Positions 1 to 12,435 of a DNA stretch of 64,000 nt are shown in pieces. The stretch is from Cystobasidium ongulense (Eukaryota > Basidiomycota > Cystobasidiomycetes > Cystobasidiales > Cystobasidiaceae), in the NCBI GenBank assembly GCA_022835595.1, contig BQUP01000004.1:1674001-1738000 (forward strand). Direction: 5' to 3'. A program made the translations under genes and the position numbers. Below the pieces are notes generated by a model, which was not told where the DNA came from, made no database searches, and saw only the letters and a program-made list of their open reading frames with translations. How positions within the stretch are numbered: position 1 is the first letter of the stretch; every line of letters begins with the position of its first letter.

Positions 1-619
1 AAAAGTGTCCATCTCGACAAAGCAGGGTCAATGTTCCGCTGGCCCAAAGCTTCCAGCGTCGCCATCGATATGAGTGCCAGTATAGTGTGGTGTAGCTGAC
101 GTCAGAGTGAAGTGGTTCACAGGGGTCGATATGCGGAGTATATCTGGATTTCGCTGGGAATACTTCTACGCCTGACCATCCATCCTAACTCAGCCTGTTT
201 GTCTTGCTCTGATTCTACACTCGTCAGGAATTGCGTTTACGAAACTGAGCCTTTATAGTTGTCAGGTGTCAGTCTCGAGTGGGTGCACTAGCGTGTCTTC
301 CGTTATCGTCATGTTCTTTGAAGTGTCACCTCATGTCGGCCATATACCATAGCATATATCTCATATTGTATCTGTGTTGTGGCGAACGAACGGCAGGAAT
401 AACCATGACGAGTAAGGAAGAAAGGTCGATTCTCGTGTATCAGAATTATGCAGCTCTAAGTTTTGGAATCTTGGACTGTGCTGATCCGTTTCGAGGCTCG
501 ACCTGCATGTATCGATGGGGAAGAGAAGCAGGATTCACTTGCTCGACCTGTACACGTCTGACTGAACTGTCTGTTGGCTCTTGCCCAATCAACCACACGA
601 GACAAGCTGTACAGGTACA
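1..619. other. Intergenic / upstream region of the syntaxin gene
   Basis: Open frames here are short and show no recognisable family, and I see no RNA gene. The right end must hold the promoter and 5' leader of the syntaxin gene, whose first coding bases are placed at 620-621. Confidence 0.5.
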
Positions 620-1937
620 ATGTAAGTATCGTATTAAAGAGTCGCGATTAAGTCTACCGTCTGATAAACCAGGTATCTCAATACAGGTCCTTCAGCGACC
701 TTGAGCGCGGTCTCGGTTCAGGGCGTGGCGGCAGCTCCAGGCGGGATGCTGGGAACGATGTCGCATTGTCGACCGGAGGTGAGTCTGCGCCTTCGATTCA
801 CTTCGTGACTGTCATTTCTTTGACATAGCTGAACCCTGCCAACTGCCTCTGTGTGTGATGGAACAGAAGACAAGCAGTTTACAGCGCTCGCAGACAGGAT
901 AGCACTGCAGATATTCCGGATTAATAGCAACGTGACGGGCATACAGAAGCTGGTAGACACACTGGGTACCAAGCGCGATAACCCGGAGCTTCGCACAAGG
1001 CTGTAAGCTGGCCTCTGACAGGCCCCATTCAGCGATAACGTGTAGCGGGCACGTGTGGCTAAGTATTGCGCAATTGCTCTACACTCTCGCACAACAGACA
1101 CAATTTGACAGAGGCTACCAAGGATCTCGTCAAGAGCAGCACAGATGATGTGAAGAACTTGGCTGTTTACGACATATACGGCGAGGTGCGTTTCCAGCAG
1201 TCTGCTCCTTGCAAGTGCGCTTGCACAAGTAGATCTAACGCACGCGAATACGACATATAGGACATTGGCGCCTCCCAACGCAAGCAGAAGCAAGCAAAGA
1301 TATCGAGAGATTTTCAAAGTGCTGTTCTAGCCTACCAAACAGCTGCGAAAGCTTCGGCAGATAAACAACGTCAGCATGTCGAAAGGGCGAGAGCAGCCAT
1401 AGACCAGCATGAATCGCCTTATAATCAGGAAGGAGGAGACAATCCGGCCCTAATAGGCTCCCAAGGGCAGCAGCAGCAGCAGCAGTTACAACGACAGACT
1501 GACCTCATACCCGATTCCGAATTGGAATATCAAGAGCAAGTCATACAGGAACGTGAAGGCGAGATCCGTGAGATTGAAGCTGGTATCGTGGAACTGAATG
1601 AGATCTTCCGAGATCTCGGTACAATCGTCACTGAACAACAGAGCATGCTAGGTAAGATACTTTTTTCAGTCCCTGGTTCTGTCCGCTAATTGCAGACCTT
1701 CTTTGGCAGACAATATCGAGTCCAACGTAATCTCTGTTGCTAACGACACTCAAGGGGCAAGCGAAGAACTTACATCGGCTCACGACTATCAGCGCAAGGC
1801 TGGTCGAAGAGCTTTGTGCTTGCTTCTTATCTTCATAGTTGTATTAGCCATCGTGCTCATCGCGGTAAGCACAACGCACTAGGCTAAATTTATCGGCCGC
1901 AATACTGATTCATCCCGTATCTCAGATTCTCTCCTAA
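620..1937 (+). CDS. PEP12: Pep12/syntaxin-7-type endosomal Qa-SNARE
   Basis: Tail-anchored t-SNARE expected to drive fusion at the late endosome/prevacuolar compartment. Model: 620..621, 687..778, 867..1002, 1098..1185, 1261..1651, 1710..1864, 1926..1937, giving 291 aa in frame. The N-terminal Habc region contains RINSNVTGIQKLVDTLGT and LTEATKDLVKSS, both typical of Pep12/Syn7. A Gln run follows, then the SNARE helix (about 195-257) with IFRDLGTIVTEQ, then one C-terminal membrane segment (about 268-288) with almost no lumenal tail. The ATG appears split by the first intron (AT at 620-621, G at 687), giving MSFSDLERG. If the last intron (1865-1925) is not removed, the protein would end at 1882 with a slightly different tail. 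The family call is firm; first and last exons are inferred. Confidence 0.8.
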
Positions 1938-2373
1938 TCTCATGTGCGATTTCGCCATGCCGCTTGTATGATAGTGTAACCTGAGCAGACCATATACACC
2001 TCTTAGTTCGTTATTTCACGTTGTTTGCTTCGCATTTGTAATGGACAATACAACGTCAGGAGGGGCGCTTCATGCCAGACCGGCAAAATAGGTAGCATTC
2101 ACGGCACGCTTTAACTTGCCAGCTTTGATCAGTCATTAGTCTCGTCTTGCAAGGTATACATCATCTATAGTAACAAGGACCACGATGTGAAACTGCCTTA
2201 CATACATTGTAGGCTGTCTTTTACCACGTTCGCCACATAGTCTGGGCATCAATCTCGCTCTTTTCCTTTTCACCGCTAAGTTCCTGCTGTATATTCTTGT
2301 GTACCCTTAGGGACATAAACACTCCCGTCAGATCTAATAGACTACTGGACGCATCGCACAAATCCGTGCTGAC
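1938..2373. other. Convergent intergenic spacer
   Basis: This is the 3' region shared by the converging syntaxin and SEC24 genes. It should contain both poly(A) sites. I see no gene in it. Confidence 0.6.
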
Positions 2374-5300
2374 TCACAAGCAGAGATAGTCAACGTAAGA
2401 TAGTGCGTCATTGTTGGCGTCTTCGACAAGCATATTGCTGAATTCAACCTCGATGCCGTCGATATTCTGTCGAGCAAGATAGAGTGGCAAACTTCTGCCA
2501 CCTCTGCGTTCTTCCCATGTTGTAAGAATCAGGCGCAATTGCTCGGATAGGCGTGTCGGCAGGTTTGGCAAGCGTGTCTAAAGAAAACGTTCATTAGCAT
2601 ATACAACGACGCAGACGAGAGCTTGACCGGCCTACCATGCGCGTGCTCAGCTCGTCCAGGCTGTCTGCCCCGTAAAGATCGTGCAGAATTTGCGGTGAGA
2701 CGGCTTGGCCAAGCCAAATGATGGCAATATCACCATTTTCTGTTCCACGAATTGATCAGCTCTGATTGACATGGATGAATGCGGTTTGACCTACGAATGA
2801 GGTAAGCTCCATGGGGTTCCATTCTTGCGTAGGAGCATCTCATGAGGCGAGGGAGTCGTATACGCCCTTGCTCATCCGGCTGCATGGCGTCAGGCGCCAG
2901 CGTATGTATGGGCATCATTTTCGGGTAAAGAAGATCCATGACGTCCGATACGCCCATTGACTTGATCCACCGCATGTAAAAAGTTCGTACGTCGGATACT
3001 ACGGGCCCTCCTTTCATTGCCTTAGTCTTGATGAATGACAAAGAATACACGGGGAAGAGCTTGAATGACTCCGGGAGTATGAGCTGCGGGTAGAAAAGCA
3101 AGTCAGCAGAAACCATGAAGTGGAAAGCCGTAAGTAACGTACTTGTCCCGGAGAAGTAGTAGAAGCGCAGTGCTTGCGATAAGCTAGCAGAACCTTTGTA
3201 CACAGCTCGGTCAAGTGTTCTCTTACATCCCGCAAAGGCTTGGTGACAGACTTAGCGATCGCTGGAGAAGTTGGAGACTCAGTCAAGATCAACCTCGCAT
3301 GTCGTCAATTGGGATATAAAGTCACCTTCTTTTGTGCAGTAAGCTATTGTTGCGTCCATGTCTGCGAAGCGGAAGACGTTGCTCATGACCTGTGTGACGG
3401 GCACAGCGACGTTGTGTAATCGGACGCGACGCTCTCCAGTGCTTGAGGTATACAGGACTGCGCATTGGAAATGTGCATCCTTCTTGTCATCTAGTTTGCT
3501 CTCATGCTTGACCAACGCAGCGACCGCCTTATCTGCATCCATGCTTCCAAATTCAAGATCCGTTACGTTGCGTTGATAGAAGTTGCCAAAGTGCTCTGCC
3601 ACTCTTAGTCCTGTCAAATTGATGCCGTTAGGGCGAGCTCTTTATCCCACTTTCGAGCTAATGCTTACCTTCGGAGCATCGGATCCTCATTGTCACGCTG
3701 TAAGCCGTCTCTCGGGTCAACAACCGAGAGAGTTGACTATGTAGTTTCAAGCCGTCCCTAACAGGATCAAAACGGGGATGGAAAAAGACATCACCGCCCG
3801 TGAGACCCGCTAGCACTCCTAAGCTTGCGACATCAATGAACTGGCTTGGGAATAAGAAGACGTTGATGCCGATACCGGCTTCGACTGCTTCCTCCGCGAC
3901 GGCTCGGTAGAAAGGATCTTGCGGAACGAACAGAGTCTTTTCCTTATCTGTTCCTTGAACCTTTGCCTCGTCACGATGCTTTAAAGCACCTGGTCCAACC
4001 GTTGGCAGTCGCGTTTGGAAGATGTTAAGCTGGCCACCGATATTCTTTAGCGCCAAAAGAGACGCTTTGATAGGTCCGCCCATAGCAGCTTCGCCAATCG
4101 GGTTAGACGCGAAGAGGCTGGGTATCGAGTCGAGAAGATTCTCAACAAGTGTTCTACGTAAAAGTGACGATATCAGCTCTGCAGTGGCAGTTTGGCAATT
4201 TGCCTAGATCACGTAGTGGACTTACTTAGACTCCCAAACATCCACGAGGAAGCCTTCACTAAGGGGAACAAACATATCATCGATATCGCCAACGACCAGC
4301 ATTTGTGGCTTTTCGAGTCCGGCTTTCAAGTTGTAAAAGTGCACAACCTTGTCGAAGGTGACAATCGCGACTTTTGCGCCTACAGGGAGGCCACCTCGCC
4401 TTCTAGGCTGATCATTCTCAGCTTGGTCGCCGTCTTGGTTGACCTGCTCGTCTTCGGGACTTCCATATATGATGTCCTTCAGCGTTTTCGTAACTTCTGC
4501 TAACATTGGGTGCGCGTGTAGCTCTGGTTCCTGAGGGCCTCCTCGGCGACGAGACGTGTCACACGATACGTCTAAGGCGAAAATGTAGTGCAAGGGTTGA
4601 GGAGGACGAGGTATCGTTGCACTAGAACTGGAACTGGGCGGTGGTGGATCTTGAACCCAGTAGTCTTTCGGTACAATCATGTCGATAGTTCCGCGGAGTA
4701 GTTCCGTCCTTTGCTCGAGGTCGAGCCGACGCCCATTCACGTCTAGATGCGAGAAATACTCTGGAGGGACTGTTCAAAAGGTCAAGGTGGCTTGTCAGTC
4801 ACTTGGAACGACCCGAAAGCTCAAACCAACCCACCTTCGGAAGGGGTATTGCAAAGATTGCAGACAAACTTCTGTCCTGCCTCTATGAACATGAACCACG
4901 GATTCACGTAACCACGACACCGTTTACAGCGCGGAGGACCATGTTCCGAAAAGTCAACAGTGTAGATAGGCTCCTCTCCTCGTGCGATATTCGGCTGAGC
5001 GAAAGGCTGTAGAATTATAGCTAGAGGAACATGGGACATGCTGGCTAGGTCGTCGGTGGCTGGAATGTTATAGGTCGACAAACGCATGAAGCGGGGAGAA
5101 GAGCTTCCTTGATCGACCGCTGTATACTGTGTTGTAGCTAGAGGAACTGTGCCGCGTGCGCAAGTCAGGAAGTAGTCGTTGTCGTATATCTCCTGATCCT
5201 GTTCCTGGACTGTAACTACTGAAGGTATTTGTTCGGGATCTATCCTATTACGAAGGCCTGGCATCTTTGTACCCGGATTATGCGGAGGCTGAGGTATGCC

Positions 5301-6129
5301 AGTCCCCGGAAAGACTTGACCTTGTGGCTGTTCCATTTGCAGATAGTCAGGTCTAACTTGTTCCGTTGAAGGAGGGCCTTGTTGATAGGGTTGAGGTGGT
5401 CCGGGAGGAGGCGCATTAGCATAAGGATGTTGAGGCGGGAAGTTGTTCTCTTGCTGCTGTTGATATGGCTGGCTCTGCCCACCTTGCTGTTGGTATTGTT
5501 GCGGCTGAGGTGCAGGCGCTACTTCCTGATGATATGCTCTTGCAGCGCGTTTGGCTTTTGCAGGGCCAGCTTCACTTTGCTGCAATGATGGCGAAGCCTG
5601 TAGAGACAATGATTCAGCTATTACGTCCTGAGTTTTCGCATATATAACAGGCATACATAGGGCGCGTTCTGAGCTGGAAGACCGGGGCTGGCCATAGCCA
5701 TATGGGACATGTGCTGTTCAAGTCCAGTCACGCCCGGAGCATTGTTGTACGATGGCTGCCTAGGTGGAAAGCCATGACCGGGATGAGGACCAGGATGTTG
5801 TCCCTGCATCTGCATGTTCGGTAGAGGTTGCGCCTGCATCGCGCCCGGCGACCTGGGCGGCATCGTGCCTTGTGGATGCTGGAATTGGCCTGGAGAGCCT
5901 GCTCGGCCTTGCTGAGGACTGAAGCCCACTGGCGGACTGAGCAGAGGCGAGCCCATGGCAGGTGGCTGCGAGTATTGCTGCTGTGGGTGCTGCTGCGACA
6001 TGTATCCTTGCGTTGAAGGGTTGCGCGGTGCTGGGTCAGGTCGCCAGAACGTGAGCGCGCGTCTCTCTCTCGCTTAGTCTTTCGCGACTCACGCATGCCC
6101 GGCTGCTGCATAGGCGAATTGCCTTGCAT
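2374..6129 (-). CDS. SEC24: COPII coat cargo adaptor Sec24
   Basis: Sec24 pairs with Sec23 on ER exit sites and selects cargo for COPII vesicles. Ten exons close in frame (1067 aa): 6093..6129, 5657..6030, 4835..5597, 4226..4769, 3669..4153, 3326..3610, 3143..3261, 2795..3083, 2636..2739, 2374..2577. The first 280 residues or so are Pro/Gln-rich and disordered, as usual for the family. A zinc ribbon (CKRC...CNLC, about 362-386) starts the core. The vWA-like trunk follows (HYIFALDVS), then beta-sandwich and helical parts (TSPGQLILPESFKLFP) and the gelsolin-like end (GDIAIIWLGQAVSPQILHDL). Introns are 55-72 nt. The start is the first ATG of a Gln/Pro-rich leader; a further upstream exon cannot be excluded. 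Confidence 0.93.
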
Positions 6130-6701
6130 GTCTGCAGCTACTCTGATGCTATCCTGCAGCTCAAAGCTATCTGTCCGTGTAGCCCAATGTCAACGTGGCT
6201 TTGTCGCAAACGAAACCGGCAGACAAGTCGCCAATGCGATCACCTTCACGGTACACGTCGTCGAAGGCAGCTTCCGAAACGACAGACAGGAATCAGTCAC
6301 CTCGCAAGGCGTCTGTCTACTATCTGCGTTAGATTAAGTGGTGGTGGGCATGTTCAGGTCGACTAGGCAAGAACACTCCCGCAGAGGTGGCAACCGTCAA
6401 CTCAGGCTTCCTGCAAAACGCAGAGTCCGGCAGTCATGAGGTGTAGGTACCGCAATAAAGGGTTCTTAGTACTGCACTCATTAAGCAGGAACAACGAAGC
6501 GATCTACAAACAACAAAGACCCCGAAAGAGAAGAATCCACAACACCATTGCGGACAAAGAGAGTTTAGACTAGACCGTAAGATTGTTTGACAATCCGTCA
6601 ACATGCGCTGAAACCCCTCGCTCGCTGAAGTCCAGTGTCAAGCAATGTGCCTGTCGGTATGGTGCGTCAAGACAGATCTCGACCCTGCTTGCGTTTTCAG
6701 C
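6130..6701. other. SEC24 promoter / CNT 3' region
   Basis: Spacer between two genes on the same strand. It holds the 3' end of the nucleoside transporter and the promoter of SEC24. No coding signal was recognised. Confidence 0.5.
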
Positions 6702-8979
6702 TTAGAGCAGTTGTCCAGCGATCCCTACAAAGTCGTTGGAATTAGTATCTAGCGACTATTTTGCCGAGTACATGGAAGAGCTCACCTGCGGTCTGGCAAG
6801 TAGCCAAGAAGCCGCATGCAAGTGCAGAGACTGCAACCTTGACGATGGTAGCCTTTCTGGCAGGACCAAGTGCTGACAATACACCAATTTGGATACCAAG
6901 GGAACCAAGATTGGCGAAACCACACAGAGCGTAGACGGCAATGTTGAAGCCACGCGTCGTCATGGTGGCTTTCTCCGCAGCCAACTGTCCGTAAGCGACC
7001 TATAGGGACCCAACATCAATACAAGTTTACGCGAGCTTTTCTCGTCGTCTCATCGCTCACGAATTCGTTCTGGGTGAATTTGACACCAAGGAGTCTGGCG
7101 ACAGTGATTAGATCCGGTTTAGGGACACCCATTAACCATGCCAAAGGGTAGAAAAGGTAACTGAAGATGAGTTCAAGGGAGAGAGGACCACGATTTCTAC
7201 CGGCATCGATAAGGAAGGAGCGGCCAATGTAGGCAAGAACTCCATCGATAACGTGCACGAGTGCAATAATGGTGAGCACATTGCACAGGATGAGACCTGC
7301 GACTCGTAGACCGAACCAAGCACCATTCGAAAATGCGTGTAGACCATTCTGAGCGTTAGACTTGTCTCGGCTGACGGTGATCTTGCCCTTGGTCAGAGGC
7401 TCTTCAGTCTCGGGGTAGCGTAGTTTGGAGATAGCGATGGAAGCTGGAATTGACATCTATAAAGTTGCAAGTCAGGGTGGCTCCGTGATGCGTACAAGGT
7501 ACAGATCTACGTACGACGGCTGAGGTAACCAGGAAGACTGCAGGCATGCCCTAGAAACAGAAAGCAAAGCACACAAGTCGTCAGTCGCAGAAGAGAAGCT
7601 GTATCGCTATAAAAACGTACAAAGCCAATGTAAGCAGCCAATACGGAACCAGCAATGGTGGCAAAACCAGAGCAGAGAGTTTGGTGAATCTCCGACGCAG
7701 TCATATGATTGACGTATGGCCTGAAACAACATCATAAGCACAGCACAGCGATACATTCTGCTAACGGTCGACTCACTTGACCATGCAGGCAGATTCACCC
7801 TGTCCAATGAAGGGAGAAGCAGCTGCGACGACAGCTTCGGCACCACTGACATCGAGGGTCTTCAAGAAGAACCATCCGAGCTTTGCAATAATCCATTGAA
7901 GGACATTGTAATAGTACATCATTTCGGCGAAGGCGATGAAGAAGATAATGGCTCCGAGGGTATTGGTAAAGAACCAGAATTTCTGGTTAACAATGTAGGA
8001 TCAGCTAGGCTCTTCGGTCTTAATAGTGGGTCAAAGGGGCAGACTCCTTACCTCAAAGACAGTTTCACTGTCGAAGAAGAAAGCAGAGCCATAGTACGCC
8101 TGCTGTAGGAAGTCCGACGCAAGGGATGCAATCCAGTTGAATATGGCAAAACCGGCGCCTGAGCGAAGGACGAACATTGCGAGAACTTGCTGAAGACCGA
8201 GCCCAACAATGATGGTTCTCCATTGGATAGCATTTCGATGAGCTGAGCATAGGTAGAGCACGACTTGGAATACGAAGAGGCCGAACACGCTCTGGGCTCG
8301 CTGACCATAGGTTGTGCCCTCTTGAAGCTTGAAACCGAAGGCGGAACCGAAGACCAATCCTAGAAGACAAAGCCATCCAATGGCCAGCCTGACATAGTAA
8401 TGGAGCTTGAACCAAGGATTGGAAACCAATGCCGTCCAGTATTTCTCAATAGGCTTGGTGAAGACCGAAGTGGAGACGTAGCAGAAGAAGATAAAGCCAA
8501 TGACAAACCAAGCTATGAGCGAGACGGGGATGGCATAGTGTCTGTTGAAGGCCAAGGTACATGCGAACCAGGCTGTGGAAAGCAATCATTGCGCAGAAAG
8601 AATGCATGGCAATCAGCGATTATCTCTTTACACGACCAGCAAACGGCCATCGCCACTCACCGAGGCAGAAAGCAACCATAAAAGCATGAATGAACGGTCG
8701 CTTGAGGTGCGCGTAGTTGTCGAGCTTCTTGGTAAACGCGCTCTTTTCGGAGTGTTTCTCCTCATGAGGCGGCTCAATGGCATCTAGGTCGACTTCCCTG
8801 CCATGCTTCTGGTCGTCAGAGACTGAACCACTCGGGCTTCTTTTCTGGTCGGAAGTCTCGCCATTACGATACGTTGGTAGGATGGTGTCATTGTTGACTG
8901 GTGCTCCTGAAGGCTCCGCGTACGCCTTTCCACCCTCCACGTCAAGAGCTTGTGCTCGACCTTGATGTGCCATCTTCAC
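6702..8979 (-). CDS. Concentrative nucleoside transporter (CNT/SLC28 family)
   Basis: Plasma-membrane cation-coupled nucleoside importer for purine/pyrimidine salvage. Eight exons close in frame (604 aa): 8661..8979, 8052..8572, 7777..7982, 7621..7720, 7515..7550, 7061..7456, 6786..6999, 6702..6724. The length is close to that of known fungal CNTs. The N-terminal 90 residues are hydrophilic. The CNT core carries family signatures: [19 protein letters not shown] (nucleoside-binding helix and hairpin), [14 protein letters not shown] and [14 protein letters not shown]. One exon is only 36 nt. Two ATGs lie two codons apart at the start; the first is used. Whether it couples to protons or sodium cannot be read from sequence alone. 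Confidence 0.92.
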
Positions 8980-10108
8980 AGAAGAGCGAGCGAAATTTCG
9001 GAATTTCGGGGGCCGGACGACAAGCGAGATGAGGTGTGCGAAGACGACGTTGACAGCTCTCGCGGAAGACGAGCAGCAGGCGTACCAAGGGACAGAGGAA
9101 CGAAGAAGACCAGCACGATGGCTCTACTCGACCAAGTCTCTGCCTTCTGGGCGGGGTTGGCGGTCTAACGGGCTCCTTTTTTTCCTTCCGCATTTTCGCC
9201 TCGCTCTCGTGATAACCGATCGTCCTGCACATGCTCTCTTGTCCTTAGCATGTGGCAAAACGCACATGATAACGCCAGACCTTTTACCGATAAATCCAGC
9301 CTTGCAGCTAAAGTGTGACATTCTCGCGGGGGATGCTCACGTTATTTTATGGCCTAAACCTTCCTCTGCTGCCTGACCAGACTATCGTGCCGAGTTGCTG
9401 GCCTCTTCTCAGGTTCTCGAGCAAGTGGGAGAAGAATATAGCTTGGAACAATATTACCTAAAACCAGGCATACGGTATGAGTCTAAAGTCTCTTCACGTA
9501 AAGCTATCGTACCGGAAGGCGAATATGAACGACTTGACGGCAGGAATGTTGGCATACAGGAGCTTGGCAGTGGTGCGTAGGACGATGGCAACAAAGGATC
9601 TGCAGTGAGGGACTGCTGTACATATCCGCTATACGCTACCGGCGCTATCAACTGTCTGAAATACAACCGACAATCGCTCTAAATTATACAGACGAGACAG
9701 TGCACACTATCAGGAGAAAGTTCAACCGGTGGCACATTTGCAATGCTTGCTTATCATCGGTCCGACCCAGCAGGTTATGCTCAGGAAGTCGCACCTGCCG
9801 ATACCCCGCAAAGGCGTGAGGCAATTAGTGCTATCACTGCGAGCGTTGCGAGCAAGAGCAAGGGTTCCTAGCACCTTATCGTTAAAACACAGGCGACTGA
9901 ATTTCTGCCTTCTTCTTGTCTTGGTTTACGGTACATACGAACTACTCAAGGGGATACCGGAGGTAAGGAATTTCTCCGTGCCCCCTCAGACGAAAGCTCA
10001 TTACAAATCTGTTTGTGCAGTTGTGTTCATGCGTAAAGCCATATCGGCGGCATATCCGCCAATGCTTTGCGGATGGATCTCAATTGATCGACGTATCCCT
10101 TTCGCGAC
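8980..10108. other. Intergenic region between JEN and CNT genes
   Basis: Contains the promoter of the CNT gene (left) and the 3' region of the JEN gene (right). Open frames in it are short and look random. No RNA gene was seen. Confidence 0.5.
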
Positions 10109-12435
10109 TTATGCCTTGACACTCTCGCGGCGGGTGTCAACGTCCTTGACGTCCGAAGTAATGTTTTCTTCATCTTTAACCTTCTCTCTTTGAATGCCCT
10201 GCAGATCCTTTGTATCCTCCAGACCACCACCTTGTTGCATGGCAGTCTTTCCCTGTTCGAAGCTGGATAGCGGAAAGCATTTAGCAAAAGGAACGAAATT
10301 GCGATACAATTGAAATGTTGCTCACTGTGTACCGTGATACTCGGGTCCTACCAACATACAAGCAATGATACAGAACGCGACTATACCGATAAGTACGCCC
10401 ATGATCCTGTCGGTAAGCAGGTCTAAGTATTTGCCAAGGTTCCTTTCTGTCTGCTTCGTCGACTTACTTGGCATAATCGGGTACTTCGCGGGTACCAATG
10501 TGTGTTCGCCAGGTCTCACCGGCAGTGGCTTCAATTTGTGATGAAGCACTAGAAGCTGCATTACCAAGCTGATAACTCAGACCGCTAAAGACAGCTCGGA
10601 ATGCAGGCGGGCTAATTTCGCTGAGGTAGATAGGGATGACGCTAAAAATATGGGGAAGTAAGCAGGAGAAGCGTCATACGTACGATAGGCACTTACCCCC
10701 ATGCACCTTGCACGCCGGTCTGGACGAAGAATGCGCCTGCGGCGAGCCCTCCGAAGCTGCTGGGTACCAGCCAGAGGGGTATGAAGGCACCCGTCCAGAG
10801 GCAACACGGGATGATTGTCAATCGTCTTCCAGTGAATTGGGAGATATAACCTTAGACAGAAAACAATAAGCCAAAGACCGTAAACCTGACAAATGCACCT
10901 GAGACGTACCAGTGACAAATCCACCAACAATCGCTCCACAATTACCGATTATTGTAGCGATAGTAGCGTCGTGAGCTGTGAAACCCTTTGCATTCTGCAT
11001 GTCTGTTATAGAAATCATTAGGTATACTGGCTGGTGCTGGATGATTTGGCTGTACTGACAAGTGGGGTACAGATCTTGCGAGCCATGACTGTGTCGATGA
11101 CAAAGTTGTACATTAGCAGCTACACTGCTTTCATTTTGTATTCGAAACTTACGAGAAGAAATTGAAGAAACTCATGAGTATTACAGCATAGATGCATCGT
11201 GGCCAATATTGCTTGAGAGCGTCCTTGGCGGAGACCAAGAAAGCCTTCGATTTCGCGGAACCTGAAGTAGCTATGCCCTGTGCTTGTTCTTCTGCGCGGG
11301 CTCGTAAGAAGACATCGGATTCGGGCAGCACAAAGCGGAAGATGGCCGCTGCAAACGTGATGCCGCTGTTGACGCAGTCAGCATCTTCTTCTTCGATGGC
11401 CTCAACAGTGAGTATACTTACGCTCCGACCCAGAAGAGAACTTCCCACTTGTCAGTCTGGGGAACAGCATATAGACTGCGGTCGAAGCACAGCATCAGCC
11501 TATTGCGTCAGCCCAAGTGCAACCTGTCCGCTTGAGCAGTTGCAAGAAGCCGTGACACACGGACAGCCACTTACTTGACGACGGCCGCAATAAGATATCC
11601 GACGGCATATCCTTGCTCTAGTAGAGGCAAAAATTATGAGTACCGAGTGAAGGAGTGATAGAACAGACAAGCTCACGAAGAATACCACTGAAAAGACCAC
11701 GTGCTTCGGTAGGGATGGCCTCTAAGGCAGCTGAGATAGTACATGTCAGCTAGTATTCTGTCACCTTTACAGCATGTACGTACAGGCAGTAGCAACACCC
11801 CAAATCCCGCCCATGAAAACACCGAACAAGCTTCTAACGGCCAAGAAGCTGGTAAAAGTTGTACAGAAGCTGGTACCAATCTGGAGGGCCGTGATGCAGA
11901 TCCTTTGAAGCATAGGAATCAGGAAATGTAGAACGACCGCAAACTATCAGCCTACAGATTGATAATTAGAGGCCATTTTCTTCCGTAAGCATCCGAGAGG
12001 ACACCAAGCGTCAAGGCACCAACGGATCTGATCGTGAAGCACAGTAAGTATATCAAGGCCTCAAAGCATGTCGCAGGACGACGTACCTGAACAAGAGGGT
12101 CAAGGTAATTGACTGCGTAATTTTATGGGTGTTTGCGGTGCTGACCTCGCCGAAGAAAGTCTCCGACAAGCGATTAACAGCGAGAGAGACACAAAAGAAA
12201 TCGTATGCATCGGATGTCCATGCGAGCCTGTAGAGAGAGCATCAGCGCCTGCTTTAAACGGCCACTACATAATTGCGGCTTACCATCCACACCAGAAATG
12301 CAGGTGTTGCATCGGCGTGAGAGAAGCTGCCAGTTTGAAAGGATTATTCGTTCGCGGGGCGTCGGCTTGTCGCTCCGACTTTGAAGGTGGACGAGGCCAG
12401 GTCCATTGTGCCTTGTAATTCTGGACCAAACCCAT
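10109..12435 (-). CDS. JEN1: JEN-family monocarboxylate/dicarboxylate:H+ symporter
   Basis: MFS importer of lactate, pyruvate, acetate or dicarboxylates at the plasma membrane. Fourteen exons close in frame (510 aa): 12284..12435, 12087..12227, 11956..12027, 11784..11902, 11677..11730, 11575..11617, 11422..11475, 11153..11365, 11060..11088, 10910..11002, 10697..10850, 10468..10641, 10326..10406, 10109..10262. The diagnostic JEN motif NXX(S/T)HX(S/T)QDXXXT is present as NFFSHGSQDLYPT, assembled across adjacent exons. Other family features are WTSDAYDFFCVSLAV in helix 1, ALEAIPTEARGLFSGILQ and GPEYHGT near the end. The hydrophilic C-tail is Glu/Lys/Asp-rich and could be a site of regulated turnover. 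Substrate choice within the family (JEN1 versus JEN2) is not settled. Confidence 0.92.

Noticed and set aside
718-1317. 199-codon leftward frame opposite the syntaxin gene
   Set aside because: It is antisense to clearly conserved syntaxin exons and crosses their introns.
3292-3617. SEC24 exon reading through to a stop at 3279
   Set aside because: A 64-nt intron (3262-3325) restores the conserved Sec24 sequence AIAKSVTKPL; the read-through end is artificial.
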